Below, one piece after another: positions 11,330-23,127 of a DNA stretch of 64,000 nt. Origin of the DNA: Struthio camelus (Eukaryota > Chordata > Aves > Struthioniformes > Struthionidae); contig NC_090944.1 in assembly GCF_040807025.1 (NCBI RefSeq), forward strand, positions 113,832,238-113,896,237. The letters run 5' to 3'. How positions within the stretch are numbered: position 1 is the stretch's first letter; every line of letters starts with the position of its first letter. The notes below the pieces were generated by a model that saw only the letters and a list, made by a program, of their open reading frames with translations, ran no database searches and was not told the DNA's origin. Both the position numbers and the translations under genes were made by a program.

Positions 11330-12135
11330 GATGTCTGGAGGCTTTGGTGCAGCCCGTAAGCAGCAGAAGCACCAGCGCAGAGGCTCCTGCCGGCAACCAA
11401 GCGGCTAACTCTGCTCTTTACTGGGGGGACGCCAGATACCGCAGCATCTTCCTAGCCTTTTTAGGCCGTCGCTCACCTGCCGCATTTGTGTCACACAGCC
11501 TCTTTGCGCCACTTGGGAGGATAACACGGGCAGCGCAGCACCGTATCAGCAGGCATCCCTCCCTGGCAGCCAAAACCCAACAGCTGGCATGGCGCCCAGT
11601 CCAGCCATTGATAAAAGAGTGAGCGTGGGTCTTGTTCAGCCTCTGAAAAGCCTCCTTGGGCCTGGGGAGGGGGCTACGAGCGGTGCTGGGACTCGTGCCA
11701 CTTTGGGAAGAGCCCACGTGGGCTGGCTGCCAGCCACTGCAGCCTCCGACCCTCCCTGCCACGGGCAGAGCGCGGCCGGCTGCGGCGTTCAAAGCTCAGC
11801 ATAGGTACCCTGACCGACGTGTCCCCATTTAACCCCAAACTCAGAGGCAGCCCAGCTTCATGTTTCTGTATTAACTGCTCCACCCAGCCAGGAAAGCCGG
11901 CATGGATCTGTCCCTCTGGGCCTCCAGGACAGCACGCACGCAGCGACGGGCTCCCCGTGCTCCCTCGTGCACGGCACTTTATCTGGGATAGACGTTCCCG
12001 TAGAGGAGAACGGTCGCCTCCAGCCTTTGCTCGCGAGACGCCACCTGCGCAGCCCGGGGGTGTGCTGGCCTGCCCTGATCTGCAACGGCTGCACGCTGCC
12101 CGCTGCAGCCACCGAGGTGGCACGGCAGCTAATAA
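11330..12135. other. GC-rich, CpG-containing intergenic patch
   Basis: This ~800-bp block is clearly richer in G+C and CpG than the DNA on either side. Several open frames cross it on both strands, as expected from composition. None resembles a known protein. It could be a distal regulatory element, the start of a noncoding RNA, or simply an old GC-rich repeat. Confidence 0.4.
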
Positions 12136-15100
12136 TTAAGCCGGCTTTTTTGGTTTGTTTGTTTTTTTTACTGCTAGAGCAATGCTTCTGTAGCAAAGCG
12201 CCGAGGAGACTACAATGCTCCTTTCCATCAAAAGATTGTTCAGATACCCAAGGTAAACACTGGCCGGCATTTAGCATTGCTAATTTCTGTGCTGCTATCT
12301 ACTTCCTCCGGACAATTTCGGTGAGATCAGTCACTTCTTCACCCCTCTTAAAAATTCACCAGGCTGTTGCTTTTAAAATGAAAAGGGGAAGCAGTTGCAT
12401 TTCCAAGATGGCTTAGAATGAATCTGAGTTTGGGAAATTTCCAGTGACCGCGACTGCAGCACAAAATGTACACGGGGCAGCATAAAATGTACACAAACTG
12501 GACAGTTACAAATGCGATCATCTTCCCTCTAACTGAATGGCTTTTAGAGGCATCTGTTTCGTGCACACACGTGCACACCGCACGCAGAATTCAGTAGGCA
12601 AGTTAAGAGCAGGATTCTTGATTTCCCAAGTCCTGGGAACACCCTGGTGGCGGAGGGAGCGTTGTGTAACCAGTACAGTGGTCAAACTCAGGGTACTATC
12701 CTGGGGTTTATTTGTTCCAGAAAAAAAAAAAAAAAGTGTGGCTAAAAAATACAAAAGAGATGAAGCAGATAGGCGAAAATGAAGCAAAGATGGCAAGAAA
12801 AAGAATCAAAAGCAAATAACAGGCAGTTAGTTATTTTTACTAAATCCAAGGTTCCTGGCTCCTTCTGACAGCCTCACTTGCTTGCTGGGGCAGTGGGGGC
12901 AGTTTCTACAAGTTTCTCTTTAGCTGAAATGGCTCATTAATAAGATACATATTATTAGTGTTAGCCATAAGGGTATTACTTCATGAAAACATTCTTCTTC
13001 AGGAAGTAATAAAATACTTGCTCAGTTTCAACTCTGTCCTCAAGTGTTTTTGCTGGATGGGTGTTACACTCATGTGACCTTATTCCATTGAATCATCCCA
13101 GGGGAAAGTAGAAAAAATGGATGGTGGGGGAAGAGGTTTGGAAACAAACACCCTAAATCAGAAAGCCAGGCCTTTGTATGCAACCCAAGCCACATTAAAG
13201 TCAATGATTCCCATAGGACCAGGATTCCTCCTGCGTTTACAATCCAAGGACAAAGCCTTATAATCTCACCCCAGCGTTGCATACTGCAGCGACTTTCCTT
13301 GCTTGTTTGCAAACCTCTCAGTTCATCAGTGTCTGACATACAGCAGACGCCTCCCAGAGCTGCTGAGCACCCACGCTATCATCCTACTGATGTCACCGAG
13401 GCCTGAAACTTAGCAGACTAGTCAGCTGGGGGATGGGGAAAATGCGCAGCATTTATCTAGAACAAGCTGATAGCTTTTACTTGGATGTATCCTGCCAAAA
13501 AGGACAGGTTTCTTTGGGAATCCCCATCCTTCACAGATGCTTTAAGGGAGAGGGAAGCAAAACTTACGGATAATCTCAAGGCCACATTCTTGAGTTATTG
13601 CTCAAAGGCTCATCATTAGTCGCATTGAAACAACCTTAAAACCTGACTCAGAGATTCTGACATCAAAGACTCCGGACTAAACTAGGAAATACCTTTTTGA
13701 AAGCTAGCCAGCAGTGATGGAAAGGCTTCAGAAAGGGGAAGCCACCTCATTCCCCAGTACGTTAGCCCTGCGATCTGGCTCTCCCCAGCCTACCAGTGTG
13801 CTCTGGCAAGAGCAGCGCAATCAGTCAGCTCCGGACACTGGGAATGTTTCAGGAGTGGGCTAGGTAAATAAAACATTAACAAGGATCAGTGCAAAAGAAA
13901 AACCCTGAAGTGATGTGCCACAAAGAGATGGCCCTAGAATGCCAGCTGGAGGAGTAGGTGGAGTTTTTGTCCCAATCTTACAAAAAAGTTTCCCCAGAAC
14001 TCATAGAGGCAGAATTGATCGGGTCCTAAATGAGGACCATCCTTTACACCATGCACCTTGCAAAAGCAGTTACATGGAAATCCTTTGCTTCCAATGGGGT
14101 GAATTAGGGTTCATGTCTCTACTGACCAGGGCAAGTGACAATGAAACCCCAAGTAGCTGTAAGTAAATTACTGTCGTTTAGAAAAACGTCGTGACTCCTA
14201 CATCAAGGCAGGACTAGCTCAGACAAAACTAAAAAGCAGAACGGGTGTTTTGAGACTAGGTTGCCCTACATGCACACTGTAGGAGATGGTGTTTAATGTG
14301 TTTTAGCTCCTCACTCTAAATCTATCCGAAGTCACTGTGGGATGTCAGACATTATCATCTGCTACCTCTTTAATTGTCTATATAAAATTACCTAAAATTA
14401 TCTTTCCTCTTTTCTGCAGAAGTAAGCACTTCCTAAAACAAATAAGCAAGTGTGACGCTAATCTGAGCAACCTCAGGGAGAAAACAGCACCGACTGCATA
14501 CGGAGCCAGTCTCGCCCTGCCGATTCAGGGAGAACTTAGTCTCCTGTGAAGGGAGGGAGCACGGTGACTGGGCTGTCAGTCTGCACTGAGACTGGTATTA
14601 AAGTAATTAAGAAAATTAGAGAGGTAGATGTTGCCACAGAAAGAAGATTTCCAGTTTACCTAGTGGCCTGCATTGATAACTTATGAATGACCCAATAGCT
14701 GTGCAAAGCAGGAGCACAGCTAGCACTGTGCATGGGTTGGTTTCTGTTAGCTACGCGCTTAAAACAAAACAGAAACCTCCCGGCCAGGTGATGCCAGCCC
14801 CAGATGTGATTTTCCTTAGAATAACTCCCAGCTTGAAAAATGACTGGTGTTCTTTTCATATATTTATTACGGCATGCTCAAGGGCAAGAAAGGACGTCAC
14901 CAGTGGCCGGGGTCTTGAAGCATGTTGCACATGATTAGGGACACACGGCGCTGACTCGGGATACCTGTCACATTGCTCAGCACTCCTGAGGTTGAACACA
15001 GCAGAATGATTTATAGCGCAATAAGGAGTTCCTCTGGCATCGAAGAAAAGAGCAGCTACCAGTCTTGCGGGGCTGAATCACCAGGGAGAATGAGCCTATA

Positions 15101-18100
15101 AACGAGGGAAGAGACCAATTGTTTTGTGTTTGGTTAATAAAAAGAAGAGTAGAAGACAATTCTGTGTTTGTTTATGATGAAAGTTGTTGTCCTTACCATT
15201 GCAAAGATCTGATTTTATGCAGTGCTCTTCCTGCTGATGCTTCTGGTTTTCTGTAGGGGAACAATGGGTGACTTCACTATGTGATTGCTAAAAAAATTTG
15301 TACGCAGCTTGGTACTGTGGGATGCTGGTTCTGGACTGAAGCTCATAGCTTCTATGGTAATACATGTTCACATGATAATAACAGCAATAATAAATCCATG
15401 CAAAACACATATTATTTTTCCCCAACCCTGTACCAACGACAATTTGATTATATATAGTATATCCTTTACGATATGTCCATCATTAACTCCAAAGCTACGA
15501 ATAGTTAAATAGCAGCATTCAGCATCTACATAGCTTTTTTCTTGACAGATTTCAAACGATTTCACCCTGGTATATAGATTTCTTCAATCCCACTTTAAAA
15601 GGGTGAAAATTTTTCAAGAGAGCTGATTGTTTGCGCAGGCCAAAGCTGTGGAGAAATAGCTTGGTAAGGGGTGCAGAGGCAGAACCTCAAGCCAGTATGG
15701 CCTGGAGCAGGTCTTTAGAGACGGCTCCCATTTCTGACAGGGAGTTTTGCAAGTGACAGAGGCAACGCAAATATGGTAGGCCACTTGCAACCACTGCAAA
15801 TCACTGCAATAACATCAAGCTTGGAAATGCCCTCGTAGGAAGCGCTATTTCACTTCCAGAAAGTAGCCTTCAGAACTGAGATCTAACCTCTAAAAATTCA
15901 CGAGGATAAAAAAAGGAAGTGACCTTTAGAATATCTTGTCAATTTGAGCCAGGCTCTAGGATTGTACAAAAGAAGTTACTGCAGGACCAGATCTGAAAAC
16001 AAGACTGACGATTACTGCCTGGCACAAACCCGAGGCTGAGTTCCCAGGCCAGGCTTTGCCATGCTGTTCAGCTCATCCCCCGGAGCACAAGCAAACGCAG
16101 AGGACCGGGCCTCCAAGGCCGTGATTAACTCACTGCTTCTTGCCAACACCTAACTGTCCTAACTGTTTGCCCCCACAGCCTTGCCAGCAGCAAGTGCAAA
16201 TTAGCAGCAGTGTTACAAGACTACTCTGCCTTGGAGTCTCTTAGCCAGAAAGTGAGAATGCAGAACGAACATGGAAAGCAATTAAAACCACATGCAAATG
16301 AAGGCTCTGGCTGTACATACACAAACTCCAATCCAGGCCTCTAAAACAAGGTTTCCAGGGCTCTGCTCAGGGAAACTCCCTGCACTTAGGCAATGCAGGG
16401 TCCAGTTTTCAGTCCCTTACTTAAGATCAGTAACTAGAAAATATAATTTCATGCCCTTTCCCCTTTTGATAACCAATGGAGCTCCACTGACTATGGCTTT
16501 GCATGGAGGTGATGTTCCCCTGCAGCTTCCACTTTCATCCAGAGACCTCAGGCACTAAGACAGGAATTTGGCTTTGAAGAGTGGCAAAATTAGAGCGGGG
16601 AACTTCACTCACTGCATCTCTCATAGGCTTTTAGTGACACATTCTTGGTTGCTCACCTGGACTTGTCACACTGCTGCTCTGCGTCGATCACATTGCTGAA
16701 GCTGGCTGAATCACAGTTGGCGAAAAATGACCTTAAGCATGCTGAAAGCAGGCTCCTGGTGCCTGCCTTGCAGGCAGGCAGATTCCTTTCAGCACATCAT
16801 CCAGCAGCAGTTCTCTGACCGCACTTGTCCCTCTAGAAATTGGCACAAGGGTGACAAGGTACTCCTAGTTTTCAGTTCGTCTGGGGAGAAAATGTGTGCA
16901 TCTACCCTAAGGGTAAGCCTGTCATAATTCTCCTAAAATATGTTATTTTTCCAATCAGCTGAATACTTCCTTGATGCTATCATTTTCTTGAACGCTAATG
17001 CTTCCTCCTGCTTTTAGTTGCAACCACAAAGTACTTACAATCCAGTGCAAGCTAATTACCTGGATTACTGCCGTATGAGGTATTATCTTCACCTCCCAGG
17101 AAGTCATTATCTGTCATGATCTGCCATTTGCCCTGATGGCTTTGTTTATGTTATGGTCCAAGCCCCAGAAAGTCCATATTATTTTTCCCTAGTGGCATCT
17201 AAAGATTGATTAGCAGTAGTCAGAAAGGACTTTAAATGGCAATTAGCACTCAAGTTGGTCACTAACTTTAACACTTTTATTTGCCGGGCAGGATTTTCTA
17301 AACTTCTTGGATGACCTAAATAGTCCTCTAGCTCTGGGGACACTGGAGTGCATCCTGATGGTCCATGAAGAGCTGAGAGGTCAGATAATATTGCTTCTCT
17401 TTGCAATTGGATAATAAAACACATTACAGGCAGAAAAAATGCATTCACTGTTCCATAATGCTACTACGAATAGCTCCAGAGAGGTCTGTGATGTCCATGC
17501 TTGCCAGCGGGCTATTGATGGGACTTCTTGTCAAGGCAAGTCTGATTTGGTAGGAGCTAAGATTGAGAGCTCTACCTAAAATGGCTTGTCTTCACTTCTG
17601 GTGAGGAAGAAGGATGCTTTGTTCCTGCTTTCCCTTTGGCAATGCTCTTAGTCCCCAAATAGCTAACAAGTGTAAGTATTTACAGACATCTAAAGCTAAT
17701 TGAGTTGAAGTCTAGCCAAGTGTTTGAAGGAAAGCTTGTCATTGTCTTCACTGGACTTCTCTTGTGTCCTTGGGAGCTGGACTGTCATACAAAAATATGC
17801 AGAAATCAGTGTTACATTAAGCTTGTTTCTACTGACTTCACAAGAGCAGGACCTGCTAAAAGAGCTGTTGAAAAAGTTAAAAAGTATTTAGTAACTATCT
17901 CTGCAAATAAAAATGTTTTTCAGACTATTATAAATAATGGAAATAAAATCAAGTACCTATGAAATGCCATCACATTTTTCTTAAATCTGTATGTTGTATC
18001 AATTTTACCACAAAAAACTACATATTAAAGTTGATAGTGGAAACAGCATTATTTGTTATTTATTATTCACTGCATGTCATGTCCTAGTCAGAGTTTCATT

Positions 18101-21100
18101 TGCCCAGTGAAGTAGACATACTGCATTGAGACCAATAATTGAGACCTTTTTAATTTACAGTGAAGAAGAACGCAGTAATAACTGCACCCATAGATCCCCT
18201 CTGCTCAAACCAGGTAACCTGGCAGCAAGCATCTTCCATCAGTGTTTGCACTCAATTCTCACTGGTGTCCCAAAGCTGCGTTTTGACAACCAGTGAAAAA
18301 TGAAAATTAATTAGCCAGAAGTTTTCATAAATACCTTCAGGTATGTTTTCTTGGCCAGAAAGAATCTACATTAAAAAATAAGACTATTTGTAGCTAGCTA
18401 ATTCTAGGTATCTCTGTGGCCTTTCTTTTCTGCTTATATCATAAAACTCTCTGACTCACGTCACCGACAGCAGTTTGACTTACGCCCTTCCATTTTGACA
18501 GTGCAAAAAAGCATATTGGGTAAGCCATTAAACATCCACTGCTCGCTGAACGCGACAACCCCAAATCTCAGACCTAATAACCCAGTGTGGGTGGAGTCTG
18601 AAAGCTCAGATCCAAAAGGCGTGCGTCCATTTTGCAGAATACAGAGGATTTTTCCCAATGAAACTTTATCCTTTTGTGGCAGCTGAGCCTCAGCAGCACA
18701 CTTGGCCTTCAGGAGTGTGCGTCAGAGAAAGACAGCGTTGCCGCTAGTGTAGTAACTTCTTAGCACTGCTGATCTGGCTAAAAACAAGATTAAATGGAAA
18801 AGCAGTATAATAATATGTGGTGTTACGCTATCAGTCTGTGGGGCTTTGTAATGTTGTAAAGATTAATATTTAACTTTTAGCTAGCTTTTAAAGTAAATAT
18901 ATAAATAAAACTCACTTCTAATACCCAGTGAGGATTATACTGTACGCAGCCTTAATTAGGCCAAAGTCTTCCGTGGTGCAGAAATGCCTATTAAGCAGGC
19001 TCCCAGGGCAGGCTTTGGCTTCTGTGCCTGATACACCAGATTTATAGCTGCTAGGATTGCTCTGGCTTCACGCAAGTTACGCAAGGGAAGAACCGGGACA
19101 AGGCCACGGCCCAAAAGCTGTCACTGTACCATTACTACACCCGACCGTATTTTGGACTGTGAATGCTAGAGGCATTTCCTGCTGAGGAATAGGCTGCACT
19201 TCTATCAGCGCAGCAAGAAGGACCCACAGCACTAGCGCAACAAGCAGTGTAAGTAAGGGGCAATCTCTTTTGGCAGATGAAGACAACAAGGATAATAGCA
19301 GAGAGCTTCTGCACTGCTTCTTGTACCTGTGGGAAACTGCAGGAGATTGATTCTTGCTGTGAGTGCCTGTGAACCAGCTTGTGCCATTATTAGGACCATC
19401 TCTTTGAAAAATCATCTCCTCCTGGGCTACTCACCAAGAGCTAAAGCAAAAATGTGAATTTCCCTATGGTGAAGTATTTTATAAATAGGTGCCCCAGAGG
19501 GATTTCTCTCTCCACCTGTTCGGTGATATAGTACAGATTAAATGACCTATTGATATTTAACTTTAGAAGGAAGATCAACGGTCCTCTATATTTAAGCCTG
19601 ATTTCCTTTAAACATTCGATCTGCCCAGCCCGCCAACACCTTCACACCATTTAAACACTGTGGTCACCTGGAATGGCCTGGTCAACATGGTTGCAGAGGA
19701 GACAGTTGAGCAGACTAATCATTGAGTAAATTACTTTAAATTACATTCCCTAGTACATGCGCAGCTGTCTAAAGTTGGTGGCTGAAGTTTTATGCATATA
19801 GGTTATTTTTGCCCAGTTCAGTTCATGCACTGCACATGCATGAGGGGAAGTGGGGACCCAAGGATAAGGAGCAGGGTGCATCCCCACCACTGCCACCAAA
19901 AATCTGCCTGAAGCGCAGGTGACCTGGACAGGATCCTCTGAGCACCTCCCTAGGACTAGCTCGCTACAGACAGGAATCTGAGGCACAGCACAAGGTCTGG
20001 ACCACCATCACGCAAGGCGACTAAAGATCAGAGATCCCCTCCACATTTTTCAAAGATGATGCAGGTTCCCCCCGATCTGTCCTTCAGATAAACTATGTTC
20101 CAAGCACTTACAACTTGTGTACTTTCAGAGGTGACTTCAGTATGCCAGTTGCGCACCTACAGCTATACACATTGTTAAAGTATCTAATATCAATACTAAA
20201 TGTTAATGAATTTACCTGCACAACATCCATTAGTGTAAACCATTCTTGTCGTTCTGTATACTATGTGAGAGAAAGACTTGGCTGTACCATAATACATGCA
20301 CAGAAATTTACCCTTGCTTTTAAGAGACAACTATACCCATCAACATGGTGGCCATGTCTCACAAGCACTCTATAAGCGTCCATAAATAAAATGTTTTGCT
20401 TTCCTGAAGATGTTTGAAAACTACATCCTGAATGTGATTCCAATGCTACACACAAGCTTTAAGAAAATCAATTTATGTATCTGTAGGAAAACGTGAATTT
20501 CAGGATTTCAGAATCAAAATCCTGAGACATAACGAAGGCCATCTCCAGGATGCTTTCCCCTGCATTTGACATATACTGGTAAGAAATTCTTATTCCAGGA
20601 AAAAACCTCCAGAAACATTGCATTTACTATATTAGAGTAGTAATACTTCAAGAGGACATCATGGATAATCCAGCTCAAATAGTTGAATGCTACAGCTGTA
20701 TCTTAAGCTGTTCTCATTTATTATCATCATTACGACTGATACAGTTTGTCCTCTCCCTAGCAATCTTATTAAGAATAATGTAATTGTTAACTAAAATTTT
20801 GATTAAACTGTTTTTTTAAAACAAACTGAAGATGCAAAATAGCAGATCAGAGACACTTACAAGTAATTGCACAGGTCAGTAAAAAACACTGGTAACATAA
20901 GAGAAGAAGCAAATCTTGCAGCAATACACTTAGGCTTTTCCGGAGCAAAACAGGTAGAAGTACATTTCAATCAGATCTTAAATTTTGTATTCATCAGTGT
21001 ATCAATAAACTGCTGGAGATTCGTAACAATTACAGAGCAACAGTGCCATCTTGAGGTCACCAGAGAATTAAAGGAAGGGGAAAACTGCAAGTATTTATCT

Positions 21101-22659
21101 GAAGGTATGCTACTTTTAACTGCAGAAATTTTTGGCATCTGCATGTTCGGGGCGGGGGGTGGGGGAAAGCAAGCCATTTTCGTCCCTTGGTCTTGTCAAA
21201 AGCAAAACATTTAGAAACAGCTACCATTTTAAAATATTGTCTTTCCTGAAGTATTACCTGCTAATGTATTTTCTTGGTTGCTTCATATCCTCCTTTCGCT
21301 AATTGGTACCTGCATTTTGGGGGGTAACGAGGAATACAATAAAATACTTGCATTCTACATATGTTTTCAGGATAGAATACAACTCTATATTCTACCCTTT
21401 GCTGTTTTATGGACTATACAGCAAAGATCTACCTGAAAGCTGCATTGCAGATCCCAAGAACATTTTCCCTCTACAAAGGGGTTGAGGCACAGAATGGCAA
21501 AATCTGAATGTATAAACACGGTGAGAAAGCCAGGCAGTGAGAAAGCTGCAGCAATCCATCTGGCACGGCTACTTTGGCTATGTACAGCTAACAGGCACTT
21601 CCCACCTCATTCACTGCTGGGTAAAGACCACTAGAGTAGCAGCGGACTAGCAAACAAAATGGGCACGCTCTAATGCTTTTAAGCTGAGGCTGTAGTGAGA
21701 GCAGTAACCACTATTCAAGCAAATATGATAGCTTTGCTGGGTGCTCATATAAGACTCTGCTATAGTAGAACTATAGTATTTAGTGATACAGGTACTCATC
21801 TATCAGCATCAAATTTATATTTCAAGTGAGATTCTCTTTTCCAGAGAGAAAACATCTAGAACGTTCCCAACAAGGGAACAAATGTTTCGAAAACTAGCCG
21901 TTTTCTATGAATGCACGTTTCATGGCTTTTCAGCCCATAGCTAAGAAATCATCATAGATAATACATGCCAGAAATCCCACTACCAAAAGCTAATTCATTA
22001 GTCTGATTCAGTTTATGAAGCTGACACCACTGTAAGCTAATCTTACCTGGTGGGGAACTGTGAAGGGAAAAATAGAGACATATCATAAGCATCAATAAAA
22101 GGATTCGCTCCTCCCCAAACCCCAGGTGCTAATACCCAGGCTGGTGTCCCATCCAAGACAGCAGTGCCAGGGATCAGTTTTACAGCACAGTTGCAAGATA
22201 AACTGAAGGTGGCGGTTTATCTCAAATGCTGTGCCCTGAACCAGGCCTTTCAGGAGCTGATGGATGAGCCAGGCAGCAAGAGCAATGAGCTCATCAATTA
22301 TGCTAAGCTGACCCATCACACTCACTAGTTGAAGCCTTTAAACCAGAAAGGGGCCTGCTTTGACAGATCACCTAGCTAGTAGAAAGAGATAACATAAAAT
22401 CTTTTTACTCTTTTGACAGTTAAAAAGTAGTTACAAGAAAATGCAGACAGAAACCTACCGCTTTTCCAACACCAAATGCACAAAGTATCATCACTTCTTG
22501 TATCAAGAACTGTAAATTATTATTAGCAACAATTTATCCAACAGATCATGAGTCTCTTACGTTTTTCACCAGAAAGCTTTCCTCACCAGATACAGAAAAA
22601 TCACTTTTACCATGTATGGTATATACCTTTTCAGAAAAGTAACACACAGTGAACAGAAA
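12136..22659. other. Intergenic DNA between the GC patch and the NEK2 3' end
   Basis: No gene is supported. Contents include an 18-mer direct repeat at 12456-12494 and an A run at 12720-12735. I recognised no transposon family. Confidence 0.6.
12456..12494 (+). repeat. 18-mer direct repeat with ATGTACAC core
   Basis: GCAGCACAAAATGTACAC at 12456-12473 recurs at 12477-12494 with one change (CATAAAATG for CACAAAATG). The copies are separated by GGG, giving a 21-bp period, about two helical turns. Confidence 0.7.
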
Positions 22660-22679
22660 GAGGACCAAAATATTTTTTC

Positions 22680-22685
22680 TTTAAT
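22680..22685 (-). terminator. NEK2 polyadenylation signal (ATTAAA)
   Basis: On the gene strand ATTAAA lies about 220 nt after the NEK2 stop. A TGTA motif sits just upstream and a GT-rich stretch (CTGTTCACTGTGTGTT) downstream. Cleavage is expected near 22660, giving a short 3' UTR. No better AATAAA is seen between the stop and this point. Confidence 0.55.
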
Positions 22686-22903
22686 AATACAATTCAGCTT
22701 GTTTGATTTAGTATCAAAATTATTTTCATAATATAACCTTTTATATAATCTTATGAACTATCCATCATAGACTAAGAGTTTGCATAAGGACTGTTAAAAT
22801 ATACTTTCAGTAGGTTCCAGATTACAAGAGGGAGGCACAAATGAATCCCCATTCATCTAATCAACTCTAATAAAGTTAAATACTGTACATCTATGTTACA
22901 GCG

Positions 22904-23127
22904 TCAGCGCATGCCCAAGATTTGTCTGCTCTTCAGCTGATAGTTTTTTTCCAGTTCACACAGTGCTTGAGCACGTAGATTTGCAGCATATAGACGTTTT
23001 TTGAGATCACGGCCTTTCCCTTTTGAAAGAGGATAGTTTTCCAGATTAACAGGACACACAGCATTCTCTTCACTTCCAAAGTGGACTTTTTTCTTGTTTG
23101 CAGAAAAGGGGAGCAGGACCACATCAT
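22904..23127 (-). CDS. NEK2: NEK2 coding exon 9 (NEK2A C-terminus)
   Basis: Residues 370-443, [20 protein letters not shown] to [13 protein letters not shown]. It holds the PP1-docking KVHF, the basic KGRDLKKRL segment and the final Met-Arg. The acceptor is TTCTTAAG|ATG. TGA is at 22904-22906. The KEN degron of human is not present; the equivalent triplet is EEN. Confidence 0.93.
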
